DNA of 64,000 bases. Origin: Boesenbergia rotunda (lineage: Eukaryota; Streptophyta; Magnoliopsida; Zingiberales; Zingiberaceae). A program made the translations under genes and the position numbers. Positions within the stretch are counted from its first letter, which is position 1; every line of letters starts with the position of its first letter. Below the pieces are notes generated by a model, which was not told the DNA's origin, ran no database searches, and saw nothing but the letters and a program-made list of their open reading frames with translations. Positions 1 to 10,914 of the stretch are shown here, one piece after another. The DNA is taken from contig JAGFNQ010004009.1 in NCBI GenBank assembly GCA_024364735.1, positions 186,001 through 250,000 of the forward strand, written 5' to 3'.

Positions 1-816
1 ATGTTTACTATCCCACTGCTCATTTAGTTTTAGTGAATTTTTCTAGTATAATATTAGTATTAAATGAACGTATTAATAATGAAGATTTAACTTCTTGCAT
101 ATTAGCTATGAAAATTAAATGGGAAAATTATTTTTATTTTATTTTTGAAATTTATTTTATTGTATTTACTTCAGATCCTAGATTTAAATTAGAAGTTTTA
201 TAAGAAAATACTAACTTTATATTACAATGCTTTAATTCCTATTAAAGATTCTTCTTCTCCTGATCTAGTTAATATTATATATAATATTAGAAATTATTTA
301 TATGATGTATAATTAATATTATATTAAATATGAAATACAAACTAATATTTCTGAAACATAACAACTTATTAGTACTACTTTAAAACTTACAAAAGCACAG
401 TTTTTATTAAAAGAACGGACTAAATGTTCACGAGGATCCTCAAGTTTCACACAGAAATTTGAGAATTATTTTACTACTTTTGATTTTAATGAAGCAGATA
501 GCGAATATTTTGATATCTTAAAGTGATGGTTACAGAAGGCTCAATGTTTTCCTGCTCTCTGATTGCTAAAAAAATTTAGCTTGTCCAGTGTCAACTGTTG
601 CTGTGGAGCAGACGTTCAGTGTCGACGGCAACATATTAGATGAACAACGATCAACTATATATTTCTCCCGACTCATTGGAAGCTCAAGCATTACTAGACG
701 ATTGGACCAGAGCCAAGAAAAGAATCCAAGGAATGCAACTTTCAGAAGATGAAGTTGAAGAATTTGATACCGAAAGTACGAATACAACAGAAACGGGAGG
801 GAATGGAAGTGAATGA
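1..816 (+). pseudogene. hAT-superfamily transposase remnant (3' part)
   Basis: This is the decayed C-terminal half of a plant hAT transposase of the RICESLEEPER type; its 5' end lies outside the window. Fragments still read in different frames: DPRFKLE near 175-200, then FDILK followed by a stop near 510-525, then ACPVSTVAVEQTFSVDGNIL from 579. After a frameshift near 660, DSLEAQALLDDWTRAKKRIQ runs from 670 and ends at the stop at 814. The VSTVAxEQxFS block is the signature of the hAT dimerisation domain, which holds the transposase complex together. At least two stops and several frameshifts rule out activity. No terminal inverted repeat (TIR) was identified at the 3' side. Confidence 0.8.
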
Positions 817-1512
817 TATAAATTGTAAAAGGGTAAAAATGTAAAAGAACTACGTGGATTTTGATTCTCTTATACCCTGAGGGGATACGTAGGCAACTTA
901 AAAAATACAAGACATTTTTTAATAAATTTTATATTTTAAATTTAAATTTAAATTTTAAATTTTAAATTTTTTAATATAATAATCTCGAACCATCCCGAAT
1001 CGTGACAACCCGTTAACTGAACCGTGAATCGACAGTTCTGAACCGTGAATGTAATCGTCTTGGGCGATTAAGTTTAAAGGTTAACCTTCCACAAATCGAC
1101 GATTCTAAATCGTTGAACCGACAATTCCAAATCATGGTCAGGTGTAATTCAAAGCATCGTATTTAAATTAACGTCGGCAGAAAAATAATTGTAAGCCATC
1201 CAGGAACAAGAAGATAAGGCCCATCAAACTACGCTACGAGTAGGTGGTCAAGAATAATAGGAAATTATCATTCTAAAATACCATAGTCAAAACGAAATTT
1301 ATTGAACAATAGATTATTCATATATGTTTTTGTTTATTAGTGCATCTATAATGCTGTGTTAATCGAGCATTATAATATTTGATTAAAACACCACACACAT
1401 TAAAATCATTGCGACGAGCGCGTTAATGCACTGATGCAAAGAACATGTCTAGATATTTGCACGCGTTCATCGATTAAAAAAATAAACTTGACATGACATC
1501 CCAATCGATTGG
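817..1512. other. Non-coding flank between hAT remnant and solo LTR
   Basis: No gene is visible. 915-970 is a low-complexity AAATTT tract. 985-1140 repeats a short AACCGTGAATCG-like phrase, possibly subterminal sequence of the hAT element. 1300-1508 is AT-rich and ends in an ATCGATT-containing stretch that continues after the solo LTR at 9358, so this is the original host sequence, possibly the 5' end of the PIF/Harbinger element. Confidence 0.4.
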
Positions 1513-2039
1513 TGTTGAGACCGGTAGAAGAGCTAGAATGGGGGGTGATTAGCTCCGATCTTTGCTTGTTGTAGATTTGTTGCGGCGGAAGACTTGAGCA
1601 ACGCTAACACCTCGATTTTACTTGATATCCACCTCCTTGAGGTGACTAATCTAAGGATCCGCTCTCCTCACTCTCTCATACACTATGAAAGATCTCATTC
1701 TTGAGGTGGAGAAACCTCTTACAAGCTTACAAGAAAATATAATAAGAAACTCAAGCAAATACAAAAGAAATTTTACAACATTTAGACAACTAAGTTCTCT
1801 TTGCTTTTCTTGCTATCTTCAAGCTTGGAATCGCCTCTTGATTTTTGGAAATGCAACAACACTAAGCTCCAAGGTCTCACATGAAATGACAATGAAGGAG
1901 GAGGAATAATCGTCGAAGCTACGCGAGCGATGCCGCTTCAAATCTGCGTGAAAACCCTATATACCCGACGCCTAGGGTTCCCTAATTGATTGTCCGATCG
2001 ATTACCACGTCAGACTTTACCATTCAACGACTATTTTTT

Positions 2040-2330
2040 GAAGCTTAATCGATTAGCCAATCGATTAAGAACATCTTTAATCGATTGCTGAATCGATTCA
2101 GTACCTTTCTGTGCTCTCGTACAAAATTGTTATAATCGATCAGTCAATCGATTACGATAAGGCTGAATCTATTACTCAATCGATTAAGTCAGCTTATGTT
2201 CTCGCAACTCATTTCTCCCAATCGATTACCCAATCAATTCACTCATTCCTTAATCGATCACCTAATCAATTAAGAAGGTTTCTATTCACGAGAAACCAAC
2301 CTCAATCGATTACCTAATGGATTGAGTCCA
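2040..2330. repeat. Cluster of AATCGATT palindromic words in solo LTR
   Basis: About a dozen exact or one-mismatch copies of the palindrome AATCGATT are spaced roughly 10-30 bp apart. The same word recurs at 9370-9560 outside this LTR. Open frames here are artefacts of the repeat. Confidence 0.75.
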
Positions 2331-3529
2331 ACCCTAACTTGTGTGTACAAGTCTAGGATTCCCTTGTCTAATCTTGGTTAACCGTGACCTGTTAGGACTT
2401 CTCTACCAAGTGTCCGATCAACCCTTTGACCAACTTGGATGTCTCCTGTTTAGCTCCCAACTATGACTTAACCTGATTCCCAACCAGGTTTGTCTAACCC
2501 TCGAGTAAGGTTTAGTCTCTCGGTAGACTTCCACCTTGCCAGCGTGCGATCTTCCCGATCCACTTGGACCTCACCTAGTCCCACTAGGTCTTCTTCTATG
2601 CCAGCGTGCGATCTCCCCGATCCACCTGGACTTCACCTAGTCTCACTATGTCTTTTCCCATGCCAGTGTACGATCTGCCTGATCCACCTGGACTTCACCT
2701 AGTCCCTGTTGGACCTTCGATGGCTAGAGAGGGGGGGTGTGAATAGCCAGACACAAAAACCTTGGCTTCTTTTCGTTTTTGCACTTAAGTTAGTAGCGGA
2801 AGAAAAACAGACAGAAAGAAATAGACAAAGAACAAAACACAAACCGGACGCTAACTCAGAGATGTACAAGGTTCGGGGATAACTTGCCCCTACTCCTTGG
2901 CGTGCCCGTGAGGTGGGCAATCCCTTGATCGTCAGCAGATCAAGCCCCGAAACTCCGGATATGAAAGACTCCTTCTCGGTGGAGTAACCTCTCCACAGAT
3001 CTCAAAGATGAATCAGGTTGTGTATAGGAGATCACGAGAAGGAAGCATACTCAATCGATGTAGCAGAAACACTCAAGCAAGAAGACTATATAGAGAGCTA
3101 AACAACCCAACAAAACCCACAGTCAAATCCTTCGCTTGTTTTCTGTCTGTTGCACTCCGCTCCTCTGCTTCGCTAGCTTCTTCTTAAGCATTCGCTCATC
3201 ATCAGGCGCGTCTGCACCCACTGAACCAACGCTTCATCATCGCTGACGCACTGACCTTCACAGAGCGCTCAGTCCACTGAAGACCTCTTCAGTTGAGCTT
3301 CGGTTAGTCGCCAACTCCCGCCAGAAGCCGTTGAATCCTGCAAACAGAAAACAAACAAACCTGCCACGGTGAAAGTCGCCATTGACCCTCCTTCTTGGTT
3401 TGTATCGTCCCTGTAACGTCTGCACACTCAACAGATGGATTATCGAAGCAAATCAAAACGTATCAGAAGAAATCAGAAGCGATCATGAAGTCTGACAGTG
3501 ATTCAAATTAAAGTTATCAGACGTCACCT

Positions 3530-4230
3530 TGACCGATCAGTTACCCTTCTGATCGATCAGACTCCATTCTGATCGATTCAGTAAAGGGCTGATCGGTCTC
3601 ACTGACCGATCAGAGATCATGGATCGGTCTGGTGACCGATCCTGACTCTTACTGGAATTTCAGGGTCGGAGTTCACCTTTGGCTGATCGGTCCAGCTGAC
3701 CGATCAGCCAGGTGGTTGATCGGGTTCAGTCCAGCAGCTGCTGGCCGATCAGCCTTTTGGCTAATCGGTCCAGCAGCTGGTTGCTGGGTTCAGTCCAGCA
3801 GCTGCTGGCCTGCCGATCAACCTTTTGGTTGATCGGATTAGTCCAGCAACTGCTAGCCAGCTGCTGGTTTCAGACCCAGTCCAGCAGCTACTGGCCTGGC
3901 CGATCAGCCGATCGGATTGGTCCAGCAACTGCTGGCCAGCTGCTGGGTTCAGTCCAGCAGCTGCTGGCCGATCAGCCAAAGGCTGATCGGTCCAGCTGAC
4001 CAATCAGCCACCTTGGCTGATCGGTTCAGCTCCTGGCCAATCAGCCAGTGGCTGATCGATCACCCTGATCGATTGGTCACATACTGGACCAATCAGGCTA
4101 CCTCCTGATCGGTCTCGTTGACCGATCAGAAATCCCTCTGATCTTCTGTGACCATTCTGATCGTTTTCTGATCGGTTTCTGATCGGTTACCAGACTGATT
4201 AGTTATCCTAGATCGGTCACCAGACCGATC
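3530..4230. repeat. Palindrome-rich block: GATCGGTC/GACCGATC and CAGCAGCTGCTG words
   Basis: Dozens of copies of TGATCGGTC and its complement GACCGATCA alternate, often as a pair 8-12 bp apart that would fold into a hairpin (for example the CTGATCGGTC and GACCGATCAG arms at about 3690-3715). CAGCAGCTGCTGG is interspersed. The partner LTR holds the same block at about 7965-8790. Confidence 0.85.
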
Positions 4231-4327
4231 TACTGTCAAGAGAGTTCGTGCCAACTCTCTGATCGGACTCCAGACTGATCCAGCCACTCTCCGACTTATG
4301 CTCAGTCCCCCGGACCAATTCTTCGTG

Positions 4328-4660
4328 CCCAGCTTCACTCATCGGGACTTAGTCCAACCTAGCTTCACTCACTAGGACCCGGCTTCACTCACCGAGATTT
4401 CCTTCACCTACCTTCACTCGCTAGCACCCGGCTTCACTCACCGGGATTTCCTTTCACCTAGTTTCACTCACTAGGACCTGGCTTCACTCACCGGGTTTTT
4501 CGTCACCCGGCTTCACTCACTGGGATTTCCTTTCACCTAGCTTCACTCACTAGGACCCGACTTCACTCATCGGGGTTTCCGTCACCCGGCTTCACTCACC
4601 AGGACCCGGCTTCACTCACCGGGGTTTCCGTCACCCGGCTACACTCACCGAAATTCATGC
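4328..4660. repeat. Covarying hairpin array, constant loop CTTCACTCA (TRG-1 3' LTR)
   Basis: The loop word CTTCACTCA recurs about every 20-25 bp, and the bases on either side pair. CCTAG/CTAGG arms lie at 4358-4376 and CCCGG/CCGGG arms at 4427-4445. Further units alternate between the two stem types, with a few broken ones. The array is bounded by simple TTTCC-type spacers. Confidence 0.82.
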
Positions 4661-4758
4661 CCAGTCCCCGACCAGGACTTAATCTGAATTTATCTTACTC
4701 AACTAAACTTAAATCAGTGTCAATACCAAAACAACAATCAGGTCAGACTGTATCAACA

Positions 4759-5881
4759 ATCTCCTCCTTTTTGTTGTTTGACCACCCGATTTATGTTTAG
4801 GTATTAGAAGTCAAATGAAATCAAATTTCACTATTGCAAGAGAATCAAAGTCCTCCCCCTACAATAATTAAATTTGTAATAAGACCTAATCTTAATCAAC
4901 CATTCTCTCCCCCTTTGTCAAACACCGAAAAGGGTCTGGTTATTAAGTTTAAACAACTCCCCCTTAAACGAGGGTCTCTCCCCAAAACCAAAGTAACGAA
5001 AGGTAAGTGTTAAATTGCATATGGAAAGCATATACAGAATTATATCATGGTAAAACACGTATATGCTTCATATGACACTGAGTATCAGAATATAGCTAAT
5101 GCATCATTGATACTGAGTAACGCATAATGTTATCAGTCAACGACAATATCAACCATAGTCATAAATTCAATGCTACTGCATTAACTACTACATCAAAGAT
5201 ATATCAGTGTCCATAAGCCCTGATCGGTCACCTTGACCGATCAGGAAAAGGCATGATCGATCTGCTTGACCGATCAGGGAGTATCTTGATTGGTCTGCGG
5301 ACCGATCAGGTTGGATAGAGAGTTGATGTTTGATACAAAGTGATTTCAGATCGGTCTGTGGACCGATGAGATTTCTGAAACATTTTTGAAACTCTGATAC
5401 GTTCCAGGTCAGACTGTATCACACCAATTTTGATATTCCATGGTCCCAAGTTTATATCAAGTTCATTTGTCTTAACCATAGACCTAATTAGATTGGAGTA
5501 ATTTTGATAAATCATAGTCCCAAATGTATACAAATACAAATGAGAAAATTTTTCCAGTGACACCAATAAATAGAGTAAATGGAAAAATTTTCCATGTATC
5601 TATATTGTGTATGGAGTTTATGATTCCATTGGTTTAACTCTAATTATCTAAATTCGAGATGAAAAACAATTCCCCATAGGTAGTAAATGGTTATCCATTA
5701 AGCGGAGGAAATGGTAAGCACATCCCCAACTAGGAATGACCATGTGTTTGGAGCACCAATTATCAACAACTCATGTTGATAGATGCTCCTCCTCAATCAA
5801 TGCCTATACAATTCGAAATATAGATGTTTTAGGTACCCAAACTTTGGGACCTAATGCACCTTTAATGCAAGATTTTGACAC
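4759..5881 (-). other. TRG-1 internal non-coding part (3' side)
   Basis: This lies between the degraded gag and the 3' LTR. 4759-4772 is the polypurine tract on the minus strand. 5215-5370 carries a few more GATCGGTC/GACCGATC dyads. No pol reading frame or pol motif is visible on either strand. Confidence 0.6.
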
Positions 5882-7127
5882 TCATGTCTTGGTCATTTTC
5901 TTTTGAACCTTAGAAACCTTTGATGATCTAACATGGGTTCTAGACATTAATGAGACAAAGCTAGGTTCTTTAGGTCGGTAACCTATACCGGCCTTGTTGT
6001 AAACCGCTCTTTGAGAGTTAAGGATCATGTCCAAGGTTTTAGAGCTAGTTGAAAATTTCTCAAGAATATTCTTGAGTTTTTCATTTTCACTCTTTAGGCC
6101 CTTGTTCTCATCCTCAAGAACCTTAACATGCAAATCATCTATATTAACATCCTTAGAAGTTTTCAATTTTCTACTTCCAATTTTAATGATTTTACCCTGT
6201 TCCTAGATTTTTTAAGCAAGGTAGTTAAACATGCAATGGTTCTATAACATTTATCTAACTCGAGAGAGATTACCTCTTCATCATCCGAAGATGATGAAGC
6301 CGCGGTTGAAGAGTCCCTTGATTCATCACTACTTTCTTCATTTGAAACCTCTAGTGCCATGAAAGTCATGTGACGTGTGTTCTTCTCCTCCTCCTTTTCT
6401 TTATTCTTCTTTCTTCTGTCCCCTGCCACAAAAGCCACACCCTTCTCCTTTGGGTCTTAGTTAGCAATCTCATGTAGCTCTATTTCACAGAATAAATCAT
6501 CTAACTTTATAATAGAAAGATCCTTGGAAACCTTGTAAGCATCCACCATGGATGACCATAAGGTATTCCTAGGGAAAGATTTGAGGACATACCTTACAAG
6601 GTCGCGATTCTCAACCTTCTCATTGATGGAGTGCAAACCGTTGAGGATTTCCTTGAACCGACCATGAAGCATACTTACTGTTTCACTTTCTTTCATTGTT
6701 AAGTTCTGGAGTTGATTGAGGAGGAGATCCCTCTTTGCTATCCGGGAATCTCTGGTTCCTTCATGGAGCTCAATAAGTTTGTTCCATAGATCCTTTGCAC
6801 TTGAGAAAGGACCAACTTTGATGAGTTACTCCTTGGTCATCCCACACTGCAGGGTGACCACTGCCTTAGCATCAGCCTCACCTTTTCTTATCTGATCGGC
6901 TACCACCTTGAGAACTCAAGTTCTTTGCCCTCCGCATCCCTTGGAGGAGTGAAGCCCTCTTTGATTGAGAACCACATGTCGATATTGGTCTCCAAATAAT
7001 ACTCCATCCTTGACCTCCAATATTGAAAGTCAGCTCCATCAAAAAAGGGGGGCTGTTGGTGCTGAATCCTTCTCTCAAAGTCATTCTTCTTATGCTCTCG
7101 GGTGTTAGACCGTTGGAAAGAGCCCCA
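5882..7127 (-). pseudogene. TRG-1 gag pseudogene (DUF4219/UBN2 type)
   Basis: A Copia-type gag lies in pieces on the minus strand. The N-terminal part, with FDGADFQYWRSRMEYYLE, is at about 6900-7060. The UBN2-like core (MLHGRFKEILNGL, SFPRNTLWSSMVDAYK) is at 6457-6696. An acidic Ser-rich stretch is at 6163-6438, and a coiled-coil tail with the motif LDMILNSQ is at 5882-6166. The parts are separated by stops (for example near 6825 and 6456) and frame changes. No CCHC zinc knuckle was recognised. In related elements this protein forms the virus-like particle that packages the RNA. Confidence 0.75.
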
Positions 7128-7140
7128 GACTCTGATACCA
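7128..7140 (-). promoter_or_regulatory. TRG-1 primer-binding site (initiator tRNA-Met)
   Basis: On the minus strand, TGGTATCAGAGTC follows the end of the 5' LTR after a 2-nt spacer. TGGTATCAGAGC is the standard plant Copia priming site for initiator tRNA-Met. It fixes the orientation of the element as minus. Confidence 0.9.
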
Positions 7141-7142
7141 CT

Positions 7143-9153
7143 TGTTGGACCTTGGATGGCTAGAGAGGGGGGGTGTGAATAGCCAGACACAAAAACCTTG
7201 GCTGTTTTTCGTTTCTGCACTTAAGTTAGCAGCGAAAGAAAAATAGACATAAAGAAATAGACAAAGAACAGAACACAAACTAGACGCTAACTCAGAGATG
7301 TACAAGGTTCGGGGATAACTTGCCCTTACTCCTTGGCGTGCCCGTGAGGTGGGCGATCCATTGATCGTTGGCAGATCAAGCCCCGGAACTCCGGATATGA
7401 AAGACTCCTTCTCGGTGGAGTAACTTCTCCACAGATCTCAAAGATGAATCAGGTTGTGTACAGGAGATCACGAGAAGGAAGCATACTCAATCGATGTAGC
7501 AGAAACACTCAAGCAAGAAGACTATACAGAGAGCTAAACAACCCAGCAAAACCCACAGCCAAATCCTTCGCTTGTTTTCTGTCTGTTGCACTCCGCTCCT
7601 CTGCTTCGCCAGCTTCTTCTTAAGCTTCCGCTCATCATCAGGCACGTCTGCACCCACTGAACCAACGCTTCATCATCGCTAACGCACTGACCTTCACAGA
7701 GTGCTCAGTCCACTGAAGACCTCTTCAGCTGAGCCTCGGTCAGTCGCCAGCTCTCACCAGAAGCCGTCGAATCCTGCAAACAGAAAACAAACAAACCTGC
7801 CACGGTGAAAGTCGCCATTGACCCTCCTTGGTTTGTATCATCCCTGTAATGTTTGCACACTCAACAGATGGATTAGCGAAGCAAATCAAAACGTATCAGA
7901 AGAAATCAGAAGCGATCAGGAAGTCTGACAATGATTCAAATTAAAGTTATCAGACGTCACCCTGATCGATCAGTTACCCTTCTGATCGATTAGACTCCAT
8001 TCTGATCGATCCAGTAAAGGGTTGATCAGTCTCACTGACTGATCAGAGATCATGGATTGGTCTGGTGACCGATCCTGACTCTTACTGGAATTTCAGGGTC
8101 GGAGTTCACCCTTGGCTGATCGGTCCAGCTGACCGATCAGCGAGGTGGCTGATTGGTCCAGCTGACCGATCAGCCAAAGCTGATCGGACTGATGGCTGAT
8201 CGGTCCAGTGGACCAATTAGTTAAAGCTGATTGGGTTTAGTCCAGCAGCTGCTGGCCAGTTGCGGGCCGATAAGCCTTTTGGCTGATCGGTCCAGCAGCT
8301 GGCTGCTGGGTTCAGTCCAACAGCTGCTGGCCTGGCCGATCATCCTTTTGGTTGATCGGATTGGTCCAGCAGCTGCTGGTCAGTAGGAATCAGCCAGCAG
8401 CAGCTGGTTGCTCCAGTTGATGCTGGTCCAGCAGTAATCGGCCAGCAGCTGCTGCTGTTGGGCGATCAGCCAAGGTTGATCGGTCCAGCTGACCGATCAG
8501 CCACCTTGGCTGATCAGTTCAGCTCCTGGTCGATCAGCCAGTGGCTGATCGATCACCCTGACCGATTGATCATATGCTGGACCGATCAGGCTACCTCCTG
8601 ATCGGTCCAGAGCCTATCTGATCGGTCCCGCTGACCAATCAGAAATCCCTTTGATCTTCTATGACCATTCTGATCGTTTTCTGATCGGTCACCAGACCGA
8701 TCAGTCATCCTAGATCGGTCACCAGACCGATCTACTATCAAGAGAGTTCGTGTCAACTCCCTGATCGGACTTCAGACCGATCCAGCCACTCTCCGACTTA
8801 TGCTTAGTCCCCCGGACCAATTCTTCGTGCCCAGCTTCACTTATCGGGACTTAATCCAACCTAGCTTCACTCACTAGGACCCCACTTCACTCACTGGGAT
8901 TTCCTTCACCTTGCTTCACTCGCTAGGACCCGTCTTCACTCACCGGGATTTCCTTTCACCTAGCTTCACTCACTAGGACCCGACTTCACTCATCGGGATT
9001 TCCTTTCACCTAGCTTCACTCACTAGGACCCGACTTCACTCACCGGAATTCGTGCCTAGTCCCCGACCAGGACTTAATCCGAATTTATCTTACTGAACTA
9101 AACTTAAATTGGTGTCAACACCAAAACAACAATCAGGTCAAACTGCATCAACA
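7143..9153 (-). repeat. TRG-1 5' LTR
   Basis: This 2,011-bp LTR is the partner of 2707-4758. It shares the same palindrome block (about 7965-8790) and CTTCACTCA hairpin array (about 8835-9045) and is followed directly by the TSD GTCCC at 9154. Confidence 0.87.
8835..9045. repeat. Covarying hairpin array, constant loop CTTCACTCA (TRG-1 5' LTR)
   Basis: This is the same array as in the other LTR but with fewer units. CCTAG/CTAGG and CCCGA-type or CCGGG-type arms alternate around CTTCACTCA. The copy-number difference from the 3' LTR shows the array changes by slippage or unequal exchange. Confidence 0.8.
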
Positions 9154-9357
9154 GTCCCACTAGATGTGCCTAGTCCCACTAGGTCTTTTCCCGTCAAGTC
9201 TCCAGTCAGCCTTGACCCACTTGATTCACACGATATTCAAACATCATTATCAAACATCGAAACATCCAACCTTAAGTTTAGCAAGCTTACCAGACATAAA
9301 CTCACCCGGGCTTAGTCAAACTAGGTCAACCATGACCTAACAAAGATTGCACCAACA

Positions 9358-9782
9358 ATTGGGACTGCTCCCAATCGATTAGGGGTGGGCAATCGATTAG
9401 GGTTGTTCCTCAGCTCCCAATCGATTGGGATTGGGGCAACCCCTAATCGATTGGGGGCAACGCCAATCGATTTAGAACACCCCTAATATGCCCCTAATCG
9501 ATTCGAAGCTGCGATTGAGAATGTCTTTAATCAATTGGGACAACCGTAATTGATTGAAAATCGACAACGGCCACCTAAACGGCTAGTAAACGCCCATAAC
9601 AGTCATGAAACGATCATAAACGACTATTTTAATAAAAAAATAAATTTTCATTTATAAATACTCGTCACCTTACAACTCTCATTTCAATCTTCAAATACCT
9701 CTCTCCTAATCACTCTCATTCCAATCTTCAAATATCTCTCTCCCTCCCTCTAAAAATCCACTTTTTGCTATTTTCTTTCGAA
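9358..9782 (+). other. ATCGATT-rich leader of the PIF/Harbinger element
   Basis: 9363-9560 has about eight AATCGATT words separated by AGGGGT-like spacers. 9600-9780 is AT-rich with a repeated phrase TCTCATTCCAATCTTCAAAT, and it looks like the untranslated leader just before ORF1. No terminal inverted repeat was found. Confidence 0.4.
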
Positions 9783-10866
9783 ATGGATAAAAATAATCGT
9801 GATTTTTAAAAGAAATTTTTTAGAAAATACTTCTTCTCAAAATTCCCAAACTCCAACAAATTATCCATATTTTTCATATTCACCAAATTATCCACATAAT
9901 CCATATCTAACTCATATGGTTCATATCCACTAAATTATCCATATAATTCATATCCACAAAATTATTCATCCAATCCTCCTGCAACCGACATACTTTTTAC
10001 ATCTTCGACAGAAAGTGATCCATTTATTCCGACTTTTGTTCCAGAGACTCAAGTGTTCGACTGTGAATTTTTAATTGAAGTTGTTAATTTAGAGAAGGCG
10101 GATTCTGGCAAGGCAGATTCTGGCGCTGTGGGTAGAAGAAAATGATCAACATGGAGTAAGTCTGAAGACGAAATTTTAGTCAGATCATTTGTCACTATTA
10201 GTGATGATCCAATCATTGACAATGATCAGAAAATGGATGTTTTCTGGGGTCGTGTTGCTAGCTACTACAATAAGAATCACACTCAAGGTACACCCAACAG
10301 AAATGCAAGTATTATACGATCGCATTGACATAATACCATACAAAAAAAGTATATCACTTTAATGCAAATTACAATAGCATTTATAGTGCGTATCGTAGCG
10401 GCTACAATGATGAGAATATATTGCGGTTTGCGTATAAAAAATATCATGAGGAAAATAATGACATTGCATTTAATCTGAAGCATATGTGGAGGATCGTAAA
10501 AGACCGACCAATGTTTACTCCACAGTCCGTTGATCACCTTGTTGGCACAAAGAAGGCAAGAACCTCGGAGTCGGGAGCAAGCAACACCTCATCTAACCAA
10601 GATGCTAATTTATATGTAGACCTAAACGAAGAAGAAACTCGTCCAATGGGTTAGAAGACAGCAAAAAGAAAAGGAAAAGACAAAATAAAATCAAATATTG
10701 AAGGTATGACAACAAATTTGGATAATATGTTTGCAAAGTTTACTAAGTATACAAGCATAAAAATGACTGAAGTTGAAATAAAACAAAAATAACTCAAAGT
10801 TGATGAGATGAAAACAAAAGCTGTTAAAATGAAAGCAAAGGTTGCCTACCCAAAGTTCAATTAAAA
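9783..10866 (+). pseudogene. PIF/Harbinger ORF1 (Myb/SANT-like) pseudogene
   Basis: Reading starts at the ATG at 9783. An Asn/Tyr/Pro-rich N-terminus is already interrupted by stops. A SANT-like block follows: WSKSEDEILVRSFVTISDDP and FWGRVASYYN at about 10154-10270. The C-terminal part is open as NLKHMWRIVKDRP, then VDLNEEETRP at 10421-10654, and it ends in a Lys-rich tail. In PIF/Harbinger elements ORF1 is the DNA-binding partner that helps bring the transposase to the ends. A TGA at about 10144, a frameshift near 10320 and a TAG at 10652 make it inactive. Its transposase partner is the pseudogene at 25543-26868, separated from it by TRG-2. Confidence 0.8.
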
Positions 10867-10914
10867 GAATTTATCATCCATCAATATCTATGTCAAGAGA
10901 TTAGGAAGAGATAT

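Larger units (their letters stand above)
2707..4758 (-). repeat. TRG-1 3' LTR
   Basis: The 2,052-bp LTR runs from TGTTGG to CAACA on the plus strand. It contains a cluster of GATCGGTC/GACCGATC dyads (3530-4230), CAGCAGCTGCTGG palindromes (3730-3970) and the CTTCACTCA-loop hairpin array (4328-4660). The partner LTR is 41 bp shorter, with indels mostly in the repeat-rich middle. Confidence 0.87.
2707..9153 (-). mobile_element. TRG-1: gag-only LTR retrotransposon (TR-GAG type)
   Basis: This is a complete LTR element on the minus strand with long LTRs at 2707-4758 and 7143-9153. A perfect target-site duplication GTCCC lies at 2702-2706 and 9154-9158. The internal region (4759-7142) is only 2.4 kb. 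It holds a primer-binding site complementary to initiator tRNA-Met, a decayed gag, and a purine-rich tract next to the 3' LTR (4759-4772, read on the minus strand). No protease, integrase or reverse transcriptase is present. This matches the described class of non-autonomous elements with terminal repeats and a GAG domain. It sits inside a solo LTR. Confidence 0.87.
1513..9357 (-). mobile_element. Solo LTR (Copia-like), interrupted by TRG-1
   Basis: The element begins TGTTGAGACCGG at 1513 and ends CCAACA at 9357. It is flanked by a perfect 5-bp target-site duplication ATTGG (1508-1512 and 9358-9362). Removing the nested element TRG-1 and one copy of its TSD leaves about 1.39 kb. No primer-binding site, gag or pol accompanies it, so it is a solo LTR left by LTR-LTR recombination. 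Minus orientation is inferred because the plus strand starts like the other minus-strand LTRs here, with a G-rich run followed by TGATTAG. The left part (2040-2330) carries many AATCGATT palindromes. 2570-2700 and 9160-9185 carry CCTAG-TCCCA-CTAGG hairpins. Confidence 0.8.
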
